From positions 54,958 to 118,957 of the forward strand of contig NZ_JABXWT010000003.1 in NCBI RefSeq assembly GCF_013377785.1: DNA of 64,000 nt. The letters run 5' to 3'. The position numbers were made by a program, and so were the translations under genes. Origin of the DNA: Ruegeria haliotis. GTDB taxonomy: Bacteria > Pseudomonadota > Alphaproteobacteria > Rhodobacterales > Rhodobacteraceae. Positions 55,334 to 64,000 of this stretch are shown here, one piece after another. The notes beneath the pieces were generated by a model. It was not told where the DNA came from. It was given only the letters and a program-made list of their open reading frames with translations, and searched no databases. The number at the start of each line of letters is the position of its first letter. The first letter of the stretch is position 1.

Positions 55334-56206
55334 ATGGCGATCTGGAACCTCGGCTCGATCAACGCGGATATGGTCTACGCCCTGCCGCATTTGCCCGCGC
55401 CGGGGGAAACCCTTGCGGCCAATGGGTTGGACCGTTTTCTGGGCGGCAAAGGGGCCAATATGTCTGTGGCCGTTGCCCGCGCCGGTGCGCGCGTCAACCA
55501 TATCGGGGCCGTGGGGTCAGATGGGCGCTGGGCGCGGGATCGGCTGACGGAATACGGCGTGGATACACGTTACATTGCCGAGGTCGAGGTGCCCACCGGC
55601 CACGCGATTATCGCTGTGGATGCGCAAGGAGAGAACCTGATTGTCCTCTACCCGGGTGCCAACCATGCATTGGATGTGCGGCAATTGGGACAGGCTCTGG
55701 CGTCGGCCAATACCGGCGACCTGCTGGTCATGCAGAACGAAACCAACGCACAGGTCGAAGCCGCGCGTTTGGGGCACGAGCTGGGCCTGACGGTCTGTTA
55801 TGCCGCCGCGCCGTTTCAGGCCCAGGCGGTGCAGGCTGTGCTGCCGTATCTGGATTTCCTGATCCTGAATGAAGTTGAGGCCGAGCAGCTGCAACAAGAA
55901 ACCGGGCTGAGTGCCGCCGACATCCCGGTTCGGCACGTGATCGTGACTCTCGGCTCCAAAGGCGCGCGGTATCTGCAGCAGGGCTGTGAGCCGGTCGATT
56001 TTGCAGCGCACAAGGTACAGGCGATCGATACGACGGGCGCGGGAGATACCTTTACCGGTTACGTGCTGGCCGGTATGGACCGTGGCATGCCGATGGAACA
56101 GGCAATCTTACAAGCGAACCGCGCCGCGGCCCTGATGGTCACGCGGCACGGTACAGCAGATGTCATTCCCGATCTCAGAGAAGTGCGCGACGCGCAGTTC
56201 GATTAG
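55334..56206 (+). CDS. PfkB-family carbohydrate kinase (ribokinase-like)
   Basis: The 290-aa protein has the PfkB N-terminal signature [26 protein letters not shown], and the C-terminal [17 protein letters not shown] with the catalytic Asp. Ribokinase is the closest named enzyme; a nucleoside or other sugar is possible. It begins 3 nt after maeB and may be co-transcribed. Its 3' end overlaps msrA by 4 nt on the other strand. Confidence 0.88.
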   Translation: MAIWNLGSINADMVYALPHLPAPGETLAANGLDRFLGGKGANMSVAVARAGARVNHIGAVGSDGRWARDRLTEYGVDTRYIAEVEVPTGHAIIAVDAQGENLIVLYPGANHALDVRQLGQALASANTGDLLVMQNETNAQVEAARLGHELGLTVCYAAAPFQAQAVQAVLPYLDFLILNEVEAEQLQQETGLSAADIPVRHVIVTLGSKGARYLQQGCEPVDFAAHKVQAIDTTGAGDTFTGYVLAGMDRGMPMEQAILQANRAAALMVTRHGTADVIPDLREVRDAQFD

Positions 56207-56874
56207 GATCCGGCAAAGGGCGCGTCTTTTCCCCAAAGCTGTTTGACGCGCGCATCTCGTCCGCAGGCCTTGCGATACGCTTTATAGGCGTTTTTCTGAC
56301 GTTTGGGGCCAAAGCGGGTGAACACCAGCTTGTCGCCTTTGTAGTAATCCTGATGGTAGGCCTCGGCTGGATAAAAGGTTGATTGCTGCAGAATTGGCGT
56401 GACGACTGTCTGACCCAATGCGGCCTGTGCATTGGCTTTGGCTTTCGCAGCTTGTGCTTTTTCGCCTTTATTAGAGACGAATATCGCTGTGCGATAACTG
56501 TCACCGCGGTCGCAGAACTGACCATCTGCATCTGTGGGGTCGACGGACCGGAGGAACATGTTTAGCAGTGTTTCGCGTGAAACGCGGGCCGGATCAAAGG
56601 TGATTTGCACGGCCTCATAATGACCCGTGCCGCCTTTGGAAACCTGATCATAGGTCGGGTTGGTCGCCTTGCCGCCGGTGTATCCCGACACCGCTCCGAT
56701 CACCCCGGGGACGGATTCGAAATCGGATTCAACGCACCAGAAGCAACCTCCGGCCACGGTCAGTGTTTCGGCTCCGGCCGCCGGGGCGGGTACAGCGCGC
56801 AGCATCGCGACTAGGGTAATCAGCGTAAGCAACAGGACGGGCTTGATGTAGTCGAGGTAAACAGTCCGGGTCAT
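56203..56874 (-). CDS. msrA: Exported peptide methionine sulfoxide reductase MsrA
   Basis: MsrA reduces methionine-S-sulfoxide in proteins. The 223-aa protein has an N-terminal hydrophobic segment ([17 protein letters not shown] ... APAAGA) reading as a signal peptide or anchor, then the catalytic GGCFWCVES (Cys44), [28 protein letters not shown] and a resolving-Cys region. Periplasmic placement is less common than the cytosolic form. AAGGAGA lies upstream. It contains a near-parS palindrome at 56569-56584. Confidence 0.92.
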   Translation of the reverse strand: MTRTVYLDYIKPVLLLTLITLVAMLRAVPAPAAGAETLTVAGGCFWCVESDFESVPGVIGAVSGYTGGKATNPTYDQVSKGGTGHYEAVQITFDPARVSRETLLNMFLRSVDPTDADGQFCDRGDSYRTAIFVSNKGEKAQAAKAKANAQAALGQTVVTPILQQSTFYPAEAYHQDYYKGDKLVFTRFGPKRQKNAYKAYRKACGRDARVKQLWGKDAPFAGS

Positions 56875-57014
56875 GGCAAGTCTCCTTCCGAGACGAAGTT
56901 GACCCGAGTTGGATCGTCTTGCAATTGCCTGACATCGTTTGTCACGCGCTGGTGAGACGAGTTTATCGCCCGTCCCTGACGTTCAGTACGTGGCAGGACG
57001 TGCCGTCGACAATG

Positions 57015-57785
57015 TCATTCTCCCCTTTCGCAGTCGGCCGGTTCCGCAAGCGACTGCGCCTCAAACGCGCTGAACTCCTGTGCGATGGCCTTGGCTGCAA
57101 CGCGTAGCAGTTTCGCACCGTCCTGTGGTGTGGCCAGTGCTGAGTGTGATCCCACCCGACCATCCGGAAACGCCGCGCGGTGTTCCTTGGGCGGACCGTG
57201 ACGGTCGCCACTGTGGGCGCGCAGGTAGTCCTGGCTGAGTTTTTCGGGTGGTTCCGCTGCCTGATTGACGGGCAGGGATCCTAAAAGACTTTGGGTGATC
57301 GCGATCTCGGATGGGGTGGCGTGCATCCCCTCCCAGTCGCCATACAGGTCATTGCGCAAGGTATTGACGGGTTCGGGATCCCACCAACTGCGGATTTGCA
57401 GCTTTGGCGATGCGAGAGTGCTGGCAATCTGATTGAGCGGCGCAAGATTCGCGCCATGGCCATTTACCGCGAACACACCGGTAAACCCTTGGGCCAACAG
57501 TCCGGCGATGACTTCCTGTGCTAGGGTCTGGAACGTCTCCGGGGACACCGAAATCGTGCCGGGAAACGAGGTATTGAAGGGTGCGGGCGTGTAGGCAAGG
57601 GGTGGGGCAACAATGGCATCGCAGATTTCAGCAGCGGCCAGAGCAACGGCTTCGGCGCAGATCGTATCGGTGCCGAGGCGTCCCATCGGCCCGTGTTGTT
57701 CTGTCGAGCCTATGGGCAACAGGATTGCTGCGCCTGCCGTGATACGTGCATCGACATCGTACCAGGTCATGTGCCCCAGTTTCAT
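57015..57785 (-). CDS. Creatininase-family amidohydrolase
   Basis: The 256-aa protein has the family metal ligands: LPIGSTEQHGPMGRLGTDT (Glu, His, Asp), FAVNGHGANLAPLNQ (His) and a following WWDPEPVN segment. Members include creatinine amidohydrolase, the 3-dehydro-scyllo-inosose hydrolase IolN, FAPy deformylase ArfB and MftE; the substrate cannot be told from sequence alone. AAAGGGTC precedes the ATG at 57785. It lies downstream of an ABC binding-protein gene on the same strand but after a terminator. Confidence 0.85.
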   Translation of the reverse strand: MKLGHMTWYDVDARITAGAAILLPIGSTEQHGPMGRLGTDTICAEAVALAAAEICDAIVAPPLAYTPAPFNTSFPGTISVSPETFQTLAQEVIAGLLAQGFTGVFAVNGHGANLAPLNQIASTLASPKLQIRSWWDPEPVNTLRNDLYGDWEGMHATPSEIAITQSLLGSLPVNQAAEPPEKLSQDYLRAHSGDRHGPPKEHRAAFPDGRVGSHSALATPQDGAKLLRVAAKAIAQEFSAFEAQSLAEPADCERGE

Positions 57786-57989
57786 TGCAGACCCTTTCAA
57801 TCGAAGCTCAGGACACCTGGACCAATGGAGGCTCCATTTATCTGAGACGTTAATAAAATGTTGGATCGATTGACCGGCACGGCGGTCAAAATACACCGTT
57901 ACTCGTGAGACTGACATTGTCCGAACTGTTCGGGCGGTCCGGTATGTCCGTGATCACCTTTTCGCGACCACAGCCTGAGTTTCAATTCA

Positions 57990-58016
57990 AACGCCCGACC
58001 CCAAAGGTCGGGCGTT
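57990..58016 (-). terminator. Strong terminator after the ABC binding-protein gene
   Basis: Perfect 11-bp stem AACGCCCGACC/GGTCGGGCGTT with a 5-nt loop, 7 nt beyond the stop codon of the binding-protein gene on the minus strand. It separates that gene from the creatininase-family gene. The rest of 57786-57989 is the upstream region of that gene, with nothing specific seen. Confidence 0.88.
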
Positions 58017-58023
58017 ATTTGGG

Positions 58024-58794
58024 TCACAGACCCCATTTCTTTCTGTTTTCGTCGAAGAAGCCTTGCGCTTTCTTCACCTCGATCCAATTGTTCACGTAGT
58101 TGATCCAGACCTGATCACTTTGTGGCAACAGCATCGCGATGGGTGAAGGCGACCGGGGGCCGGCATTCTTGACGCGCACGACCGGGAATTTGGCTTCGAG
58201 CGTTGAACCTTCGATGTTCGAGGTAATGAACACATCGGCACGCCCGGACAGAACCTCCTGAAAGCCGCGCGCAGGGGCTTCGACCACTTTGATTTCCGCA
58301 TTCGGGAACCACTCGCGCACGCGCTTTTCAAAGGTCGTTCCGAGGGTTGTAGCGACGGTTACATCCGGTTGGTTGATCGAATCGTAGCCGTCGAACCTGT
58401 CGGCCTTGTCCTTGATCGTATAGGGAAACAGCTCGACCGCGATGTAGCTGTCGGAAAACCCTGCAACCTTCATCCGCGGCGGTGAAATCGAGGCTGATCC
58501 GGTCAGGTGGTACTTGCCCGCGACCACGCCATTGACCAATGTTTTCCAGTCCGTGGGCACATACTCAACCTCAACCCCCAGATCGGCGGCCAGCTGATTC
58601 ATGATGTCGATATCATAGCCTTTGTAACTGTTCGTGGCCGGATCACGCAGGGACATCGGGTTCCAGTCGCCCGTTGTTCCAACCTTCAGTACGCCGGAAT
58701 CCAGCACCTCGTTCAAGGCCGATTGCGCCTGAGCCGCCCCCGACAATACCAAGCCAAGCGCTGCGGCTGCCGCGGCTTTCCAAAACGTATTCAT
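58024..58794 (-). CDS. ABC transporter substrate-binding protein, amino acid type
   Basis: The 256-aa periplasmic protein has a clear signal peptide (TFWKAAAAAALGLVLSGAAQAQ) and the family 3 solute-binding pattern: VLKVGTTGDWNPMSLRD, YKGYDIDIMNQLAADLGVEVEYV, TLVNGVVAGKYHL and VTVATTLGTTFEKRVREWFPNAEI. It has the fold of polar amino acid binders; the ligand is not determined. GGGAGAA lies before the ATG. It is divergent from the ATPase gene, with which it would form one transporter. Confidence 0.92.
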   Translation of the reverse strand: MNTFWKAAAAAALGLVLSGAAQAQSALNEVLDSGVLKVGTTGDWNPMSLRDPATNSYKGYDIDIMNQLAADLGVEVEYVPTDWKTLVNGVVAGKYHLTGSASISPPRMKVAGFSDSYIAVELFPYTIKDKADRFDGYDSINQPDVTVATTLGTTFEKRVREWFPNAEIKVVEAPARGFQEVLSGRADVFITSNIEGSTLEAKFPVVRVKNAGPRSPSPIAMLLPQSDQVWINYVNNWIEVKKAQGFFDENRKKWGL

Positions 58795-58915
58795 CTAGTT
58801 CTCCCGTTGGTGGCGGTTGGGTCTTGCTGCCATATTGTTCCTTGATTTAAGCGCGAAGACAAAGATAACCTCAAGAAAATATTTTACCGAGAATAAAATA
58901 AGGGCCGTTCAGCCA

Positions 58916-59656
58916 ATGCCAGACGCCGCGATCGAACTTGTTGACGTGAACAAGTGGTATGGCACATTTCATGTGCTTAAAGATATCAATCTCACGGTTG
59001 GCAGCGGTGAAAAGGTCGTGATCTGCGGCCCGTCCGGGTCAGGCAAATCCACGGTTGTGCGCTGTATCAACCAGTTGGAAAAACACCAGAATGGCACGAT
59101 CCGCATTGATGGGACCGAACTGACGGATGATCCTAAATCAACCGCCGCGATCCGGTCCGAGGTCGGTATGGTGTTCCAGCAGTTCAACCTGTTCCCGCAC
59201 CTCACGGTGCTTGAGAACCTGACACTGGGCCCGATCAAGGCGCGTGGACTCAGCCGGAAAGAGGCCGAGGAACGGGCGCGCCATTATCTGGACCGTGTCC
59301 ACATCCCGGATCAGGCCGACAAACGCCCGACCCAGCTGTCCGGGGGACAGCAACAGCGTGTGGCTATCGCCCGATCGCTGTGCATGGAGCCCCGGGTGTT
59401 GCTGTTTGATGAGCCGACCTCGGCGCTGGATCCAGAGATGATATCCGAGGTGCTGGACGTGATGGTCGAGCTGGCCCAAGAAGGCATGACCATGGTCGTC
59501 GTCACCCATGAAATGGGCTTTGCCCGCAAGGTGGCCGACAACATGATCTTCATGGATGAAGGCGAGATCGTAGAGCAGGGCAGGCCCGAACACTTCTTTA
59601 CCAATCCAGGTTCCGCGCGATGCCGGAAATTCCTGAGCCAGATCTTGCAGCACTGA
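58916..59656 (+). CDS. ABC transporter ATP-binding protein, amino acid type
   Basis: The 246-aa product has Walker [20 protein letters not shown] loop [17 protein letters not shown], signature [15 protein letters not shown], Walker [15 protein letters not shown] and the H loop [10 protein letters not shown]. These match GlnQ/HisP-type polar amino acid importers. ATG 58916 opens the conserved region; AAGGG is 12 nt upstream. The permease gene follows immediately. Confidence 0.96.
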   Translation: MPDAAIELVDVNKWYGTFHVLKDINLTVGSGEKVVICGPSGSGKSTVVRCINQLEKHQNGTIRIDGTELTDDPKSTAAIRSEVGMVFQQFNLFPHLTVLENLTLGPIKARGLSRKEAEERARHYLDRVHIPDQADKRPTQLSGGQQQRVAIARSLCMEPRVLLFDEPTSALDPEMISEVLDVMVELAQEGMTMVVVTHEMGFARKVADNMIFMDEGEIVEQGRPEHFFTNPGSARCRKFLSQILQH

Positions 59657-59665
59657 GTGGGTCCG

Positions 59666-60427
59666 ATGAAAAAAACGCTTATCCCCCTGTCCCTTCTTTT
59701 GCTGGTTGCGGGGTGCTCGTCCTCCCAGACGTGGGGCTGGTACGTCGTCAACCCGACCACCAGCACCGGGTGGACCAATGTGAAATTCCTGATCTCGGGG
59801 ATGGGCGCGACGATCCAGATCTCGCTGATTGCGGCGTTCCTGTCGATTGCCATTGGCCTGATTGTCGCTTTTCCGGCCCTGTCCGAGAAACGCGGCTGGC
59901 GGTTGGTCAACCGGGTGTATGTCGAGTTCGTTCGCTCGATCCCGCTGTTGCCGATGCTGTTTTGGGTGTTTTACGGGCTACCCATTGTGTTTCAGTCGAT
60001 GGGTATGAATATCCCCATCGACCCGTTCTGGGGCGCAGTCATAACGCTGGCAATCTCTGACAGTGCCTTTACCGCCGAGATCTATCGCGCCGGCATTCAA
60101 TCTATTGCCAAGGGCCAAAGCGAGGCGGCGCAGACCGTCGGGCTGAATTCCATTCAAACGATGCGCTACGTGATCTTGCCGCAGGCGATCCGGCGTATTC
60201 TGCCCCCGTTGGCCAACCAGTTCATCTATATCGTCAAGATGAGCGCATTCGCCAGTGTGATCGGGATGCAGGAACTGACCCGCCGGGCCAACGAACTAGT
60301 GGTGACGGAATACCGTCCACTGGAAATCTACACTTTGCTGATCTTTGAGTATCTGATTTTGGTTCTGATCATCAGCGCCGGTGTACGCTGGCTGGAACGG
60401 CGCATGGGCTCGGATGAGCGCGGGTAA
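59666..60427 (+). CDS. ABC transporter permease, amino acid type
   Basis: The 253-aa protein has the polar amino acid permease pattern: GMGATIQISLIAAFLSIAIGLIVAFP, YVEFVRSIPLLPMLFWVFYGLP and the EAA loop SEAAQTVGLNSIQTMRYVILPQAIRRILPPLANQF. Only one permease is present, so a homodimer is likely. The N-terminus (PLSLLLLVAGCSSSQ) looks like a lipoprotein signal, which is odd for a permease. ATG 59666 is used; a GTG at 59657 directly after the ATPase stop is possible. Confidence 0.92.
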   Translation: MKKTLIPLSLLLLVAGCSSSQTWGWYVVNPTTSTGWTNVKFLISGMGATIQISLIAAFLSIAIGLIVAFPALSEKRGWRLVNRVYVEFVRSIPLLPMLFWVFYGLPIVFQSMGMNIPIDPFWGAVITLAISDSAFTAEIYRAGIQSIAKGQSEAAQTVGLNSIQTMRYVILPQAIRRILPPLANQFIYIVKMSAFASVIGMQELTRRANELVVTEYRPLEIYTLLIFEYLILVLIISAGVRWLERRMGSDERG

Positions 60428-60438
60428 GGAGTTAAGAC

Positions 60439-60774
60439 ATGGACTGGAAAGATTTCATGGCCGAAACCGAGGCCAATATCGGTAGCTTTTCCAAAGAGAT
60501 CCCCGAAACCGTGCGTGGGTTCGGCATCATGGGAAAGGCCGCCAAAGCCGACGGCGCGCTGAGCGAGAAGATCAAGGAATTCATGGCGCTGGGCATTGCC
60601 GTCGCGACGCGTTGTGACAGTTGCATCGGGTTCCACGTGCGGTCTCTGGTGCGGCTGGGGGCAACGCGCGACGAGATGTGCGAGGCGCTGGCCATGGCCA
60701 CCTATATGGGCGGCGGGCCGTCTTTTACCTACAGTGCCAAGGCGCTCAAGGCGTATGACGTGTTCTCAGAGTAG
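60439..60774 (+). CDS. AhpD-like carboxymuconolactone decarboxylase family protein
   Basis: The 111-aa protein has the CMD/AhpD core KIKEFMALGIAVATRCDSCIGFHVRSLVRLGATRDEM, with the redox pair CDSC and the downstream His typical of AhpD-type peroxidase reductants. AAGGAG is directly before the ATG. It starts 11 nt after the permease, so it may be in that operon; a link between the functions is unclear. Confidence 0.9.
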   Translation: MDWKDFMAETEANIGSFSKEIPETVRGFGIMGKAAKADGALSEKIKEFMALGIAVATRCDSCIGFHVRSLVRLGATRDEMCEALAMATYMGGGPSFTYSAKALKAYDVFSE

Positions 60775-60815
60775 GGGACGGGATGCGTCCTGATCTGCGG
60801 TCGATACCAAAGACC

Positions 60816-61097
60816 TTACCCAAGCAGCTGTCCCAGCTTCATCGCCACACCCATATTTCCCGAGATTTTTAGCTTTCCCAACGCGACACCCGTCATTGGA
60901 TTAAGCTTACCAGTCAACAGCTTGGTCAGGTTGTCCCGGGAAATACGAATGGTGCAGTCCGTGTCCTGGTCCTGTGTCGTGGCCTGGCTATCGGCCAGAA
61001 CAATCACGCCGTCCTCGCCACAGTCGAATTTCAGCGAGCCGTCAAAGCTCTTGCCATTCAGCCCGTTTTGAATCCCGTCGGCAATATCCTGAAGCAT
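60816..61097 (-). CDS. SCP2 sterol-binding domain protein
   Basis: The 93-aa protein is a stand-alone SCP2 domain: LKFDCGEDGVIVLADSQ, TDCTIRISRDNLTKLLTGKLNPMTGVALGKLKISGNMGVAMKLGQLL. Such small proteins are thought to carry lipids or acyl-CoA. It is monocistronic and converges on the AhpD-like gene. AAAGGAC precedes the ATG. Confidence 0.92.
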   Translation of the reverse strand: MLQDIADGIQNGLNGKSFDGSLKFDCGEDGVIVLADSQATTQDQDTDCTIRISRDNLTKLLTGKLNPMTGVALGKLKISGNMGVAMKLGQLLG

Positions 61098-61190
61098 GAT
61101 CCGTCCTTTCGCAGCTGACCTGTGCGTAAAGACAAACCCAAGGGTCGGGCAAGCCTGACCCTACGGGAACTGACGCACCGGTGACTGGAT

Positions 61191-61225
61191 AAAGAAAACC
61201 CCGACACCGTTTTCGGGTGCCGGGG
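61191..61225 (-). terminator. argG terminator
   Basis: A 10-bp stem (61216-61225 with 61199-61208, one G-U pair in the minus-strand RNA) with a short loop, followed on the minus strand by TTTTCTTTATCC. It lies 25 nt after the argG stop. Confidence 0.85.
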
Positions 61226-61249
61226 CGATCACTTGCTTTGTCAGATCGA

Positions 61250-62476
61250 TTACTTGGCCAGACGCTTGTCGCGGGCGGCCAGCAGTTTCAGGCGCAGCGC
61301 GTTCAGCTGAATGAAACCTGCGGCGTCCTTCTGGTCGTAGGCGCCCGCGTCATCCTCAAAGGTCACATGCTCTTCGGAATAGAGCGAGTGATCCGACCAA
61401 CGGCCCACGGTCGAGGCGAGGCCCTTGTACAGTTTCACACGTACGGTGCCGGTGACATGTTCCTGAGATTTGTCGATGGCGGCTTGCAACATCTCACGCT
61501 CAGGCGAGTACCAGAAGCCGTTATATATGATTTCCGCATATTGCGGCATCAGCTGGTCCTTCAGGTGCATCGCGCCGCGGTCCATTGTGATTGATTCAAT
61601 GCCACGGTGCGCCTCCAGCAAAACGGTGCCACCAGGTGTTTCGTAGATACCGCGCGACTTCATACCGACAAAGCGACCTTCGACCAGATCGAGACGGCCA
61701 ATGCCGTGCTTGCCGCCATATTCGTTCAGTTTGGTCAGGATGGTGGCCGGGCTCATCGCTTCGCCATTGATGCTGACGGCGTCGCCTCTTTCAAAACCGA
61801 TTTCGATGAACTCGGGCTGATCGGGCGCATCCTCGGGATGAACAGTACGCTGATAGACATAGTCAGGCGCCATATCGGCGGGATCTTCCAGAACTTTGCC
61901 CTCGGACGAGGTGTGCAGAAGGTTCGCGTCAACCGAGAAGGGTGCTTCGCCGCGTTTGTCCTTGGCAATCGGAATCTGGTTTGCTTCGGCGAACTCCAGC
62001 AGGCGGGTCCGGCTGGTCAGATCCCACTCACGCCATGGGGCGATTACTTTGATGTCGGGGTTCAGGGCGTAAGCGGCCAGCTCAAAGCGTACCTGATCGT
62101 TACCTTTACCGGTCGCACCATGCGCAACGGCATCAGCGCCCGTGGCTTTCGCAATCTCAACCAGACGTTTCGAGATCAGCGGACGCGCGATTGAGGTGCC
62201 CAGCAGATACAGACCCTCATACTGCGCATTGGCGCGGAACATGGGGAAGACGAAGTCGCGAACGAACTCTTCGCGGATATCCTCGATATAGATGTTCTCG
62301 GGCTTGATCCCCAGCAGCTCGGCCTTCTTGCGGGCAGGATCCAGCTCCTCTCCCTGACCCAGATCGGCGGTGAAGGTCACGACCTCACAGCCATACTCGG
62401 TCTGCAGCCATTTTAGGATGATCGAGGTATCAAGGCCACCGGAATAGGCCAGAACAACTTTCTTGGGCGCGGACAT
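61250..62476 (-). CDS. argG: Argininosuccinate synthase
   Basis: ArgG joins citrulline and aspartate with ATP in arginine synthesis. The 408-aa protein has the N-type PP motif [47 protein letters not shown] and [27 protein letters not shown] lies before the ATG. It is a single-gene unit with its own terminator. Confidence 0.98.
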   Translation of the reverse strand: MSAPKKVVLAYSGGLDTSIILKWLQTEYGCEVVTFTADLGQGEELDPARKKAELLGIKPENIYIEDIREEFVRDFVFPMFRANAQYEGLYLLGTSIARPLISKRLVEIAKATGADAVAHGATGKGNDQVRFELAAYALNPDIKVIAPWREWDLTSRTRLLEFAEANQIPIAKDKRGEAPFSVDANLLHTSSEGKVLEDPADMAPDYVYQRTVHPEDAPDQPEFIEIGFERGDAVSINGEAMSPATILTKLNEYGGKHGIGRLDLVEGRFVGMKSRGIYETPGGTVLLEAHRGIESITMDRGAMHLKDQLMPQYAEIIYNGFWYSPEREMLQAAIDKSQEHVTGTVRVKLYKGLASTVGRWSDHSLYSEEHVTFEDDAGAYDQKDAAGFIQLNALRLKLLAARDKRLAK

Positions 62477-62617
62477 CTGAATTCCCCTTATGCGTAGAAC
62501 GATTGGCCCCTAGCCGGTTTTGCATCCGGGGGCAAGTTATGAGCGTTGACGCAGGGTGGGAATTGAGATGAAACAGGCGGAAAGAAAACAAGGATTGGTT
62601 GAGGGGATAGATTTCAA

Positions 62618-63391
62618 ATGTTGGGCTGGAAGATTTTTGCGCATTCGGTGCGAATGGTTTTTGGAAACCTTAAGCAGGTGCTTCATATTACTGTGGGGCC
62701 TGCAGCCATCGCTACGGCGGTGATTGTTGTCTTGTTTGTAGTTTTGGATATTCCACTTGAGGCTCTAGACGATAGCGCCGACCAATTGCCGTTTGGTACT
62801 TCGGTGGGTTCAATTTTTGCTTTCGTTCTCACTTTGATCGTAGTGATGTTAATAACGATGTTCTGGATCGCTGTCTCGTGGCATCGTTTCATACTGCTGG
62901 AAGAGTATCCAAGCGGGATTGTTCCGACTTTTCGCTTTGACCGAATTCTTGCTTATCTTGGTCGTCTTCTGTTGCTTGGTCTTCTCTTTGCAATTGCCTG
63001 GCTTCCTATGGGGCTGCTGATATCTGCTCTGGTTAGTGTAGGAGGCGGCGAGGTCGTTTCCGTCGTTGTGACGGTTGTTTATTCTATGTTTCTCATTGTG
63101 TGTTTCTATCGTCTGTCCATCATTCTCCCGGCAGCAGCAATTGGCCATCCGGTTACCATTGGAGAGGCTTGGGCAAGCACAGTCGGCGTTTCGGGCGCAG
63201 TCTTTGTTCTGCTTGTTGTCGCGTTCTTGTTCCAAATTGCAATTCAGTTGATCTTTACTGCTCTTGCCTTCATTCCGGTGTTAGGAGTGCTGCTAACAGT
63301 GTTCTTTGGAACTCTGATCCTGCCGCTGATCAACGTCAGCATCCTGACCACGATGTACGGCATATTCATCGAAAAACGCGAGCTTACCTGA
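62618..63391 (+). CDS. Six-helix membrane protein, unknown function
   Basis: I do not recognise a named family. The 257-aa protein has about six hydrophobic segments: 24-45, 65-88, 112-135, 143-170, 190-218 and 222-248. The N-terminal WKIFAHSVRMVFGNLKQVL and the central SWHRFILLEEYPSG between helices recur in Roseobacter membrane proteins of this size. Codon use is more AT rich than its neighbours, as often in accessory genes. It stands alone between argG and the dehydratase. No ribosome site stands out. Confidence 0.65.
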   Translation: MLGWKIFAHSVRMVFGNLKQVLHITVGPAAIATAVIVVLFVVLDIPLEALDDSADQLPFGTSVGSIFAFVLTLIVVMLITMFWIAVSWHRFILLEEYPSGIVPTFRFDRILAYLGRLLLLGLLFAIAWLPMGLLISALVSVGGGEVVSVVVTVVYSMFLIVCFYRLSIILPAAAIGHPVTIGEAWASTVGVSGAVFVLLVVAFLFQIAIQLIFTALAFIPVLGVLLTVFFGTLILPLINVSILTTMYGIFIEKRELT

Positions 63392-63449
63392 AGCGGGTAC
63401 ACATATGTATTCCTTGCCCTTTTAGTCAGGATAGGCCACTGACACGCGC

Positions 63450-64000
63450 ATGACTGACTTCATGACCCGTGCCCGCGCTGCCGAACAGGCGATGCGCTCT
63501 GTGTTCCCGGCGACGCCGTTGCAGCGCAATGCCCATCTGTCCGACCGCTATGGCGCCGATATCTGGCTTAAGCGCGAAGACCTGAGCCCGGTGCGGTCGT
63601 ACAAGATTCGTGGCGCGTTTAACGCCATGCGCAAGCAGCAGGGGCAGGAATTATTCGTCTGCGCCAGTGCGGGAAATCACGCGCAGGGCGTGGCCTATAT
63701 GTGCAAGCATCTGGGCGTGAAGGGCGTTATTTTCATGCCGGTGACAACGCCGCAGCAGAAAATCCAGAAGACCCGCATCTTTGGTGGAGAGAATATCGAG
63801 ATTCACCTGACTGGCGACTATTTCGACGATACGCTGGCCTCTGCGCAGGCTTGGTGTGCCGAACAGGGTGGGCATTTCCTGTCTCCTTTCGACGATGTCG
63901 ATGTGATCGAGGGGCAGGCATCCCTGGCGGTTGAGATCGAGGCCCAGTTAGGCGGCGTGCCGGATCATGTCGTGCTGCCGGTGGGCGGGGGCGGCATGTC
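63450..64000 (+). CDS. ilvA: Threonine dehydratase, 5' part
   Basis: The first 183 codons of a PLP enzyme run off the right edge. Visible are the PLP Lys52 in SPVRSYKIRGAFNAM, the substrate loop VCASAGNHAQGVAYMCKHLG, MPVTTPQQKIQKTRIFGG and the phosphate-binding glycines LPVGGGGM at the edge. These fit IlvA-type threonine deaminase, which makes 2-oxobutanoate for isoleucine synthesis. The catabolic TdcB or a serine racemase would look similar here; whether the C-terminal regulatory domain exists cannot be seen. Confidence 0.92.
   Translation, partial: MTDFMTRARAAEQAMRSVFPATPLQRNAHLSDRYGADIWLKREDLSPVRSYKIRGAFNAMRKQQGQELFVCASAGNHAQGVAYMCKHLGVKGVIFMPVTTPQQKIQKTRIFGGENIEIHLTGDYFDDTLASAQAWCAEQGGHFLSPFDDVDVIEGQASLAVEIEAQLGGVPDHVVLPVGGGGM

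Overview
The window is chromosomal DNA of an alphaproteobacterium of the order Rhodobacterales, most likely the Roseobacter group. The gene content and order support this: RegB/SenC/RegA near ahcY; tsaE-amgK-murU-addB-addA-trxA; smr-mltA-tim44-fxsA-secB-dnaQ-coaE-aroE-maf; and hemJ-rho-mnmE-mnmG-rsmG-parA-parB. Base composition is moderately GC rich, coding density is high, and many neighbours overlap by 4 nt (ATGA). No tRNA, rRNA, insertion sequence or prophage was recognised.

Layout. 1-3.8 kb: hemD and a truncated Glu/Ala-repeat protein on the minus strand, divergent from tsaD-gpsA-yciI-EVE. 3.8-8.9 kb: small accessory genes (a CARDB-like lipoprotein, DUF2853, DUF899, a secreted protein, an HD hydrolase) around ahcY. 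8.9-13.2 kb: an MFS transporter and the redox two-component system RegA/SenC/RegB. 13.2-23.6 kb: a long plus-strand run coding a kinase-less PAS protein, TsaE, the peptidoglycan-recycling pair AmgK/MurU, the AddAB recombination nuclease and thioredoxin. 23.7-31.7 kb: a tandem Lin0512 pair, a DUF1127 protein, then hslV and hslU separated by a 2.5-kb insert holding a secreted 22-residue-repeat protein, a drug-type MFS transporter and a DM13 protein.

31.7-50.2 kb is the origin region. Genes left of about 37.9 kb mostly point left (smr to maf) and genes right of 38.3 kb point right (hemJ to parB). Between maf and hemJ lies a 0.4-kb AT-rich segment with several DnaA-box-like 9-mers, the best oriC candidate. 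Two perfect 16-bp parS palindromes lie 3.3-5.3 kb away, one at the mnmG start and one inside rsmG, just before parA-parB. After parB come ybaN, hemW, rdgB and rph (minus), divergent from the heat-shock pair hrcA-grpE.

50.3-64 kb: mutS, maeB, a PfkB sugar kinase, an exported MsrA, a creatininase-family amidohydrolase, a polar amino acid-type ABC transporter (binding protein divergent from ATPase and permease), an AhpD-like protein, an SCP2 protein, argG, a six-helix membrane protein and the start of a threonine dehydratase running off the right edge.

Most of the window is conserved core genome. The parts that stand out are the predicted oriC/parS region, the secreted tandem-repeat protein between hslV and hslU, a terminator-bounded small transcript candidate near 4.9 kb, a perfect operator-like palindrome before the DUF899 gene, and an AT-rich patch with unusual codons inside rho. 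All functional calls come from reading the sequence; no database search was run.
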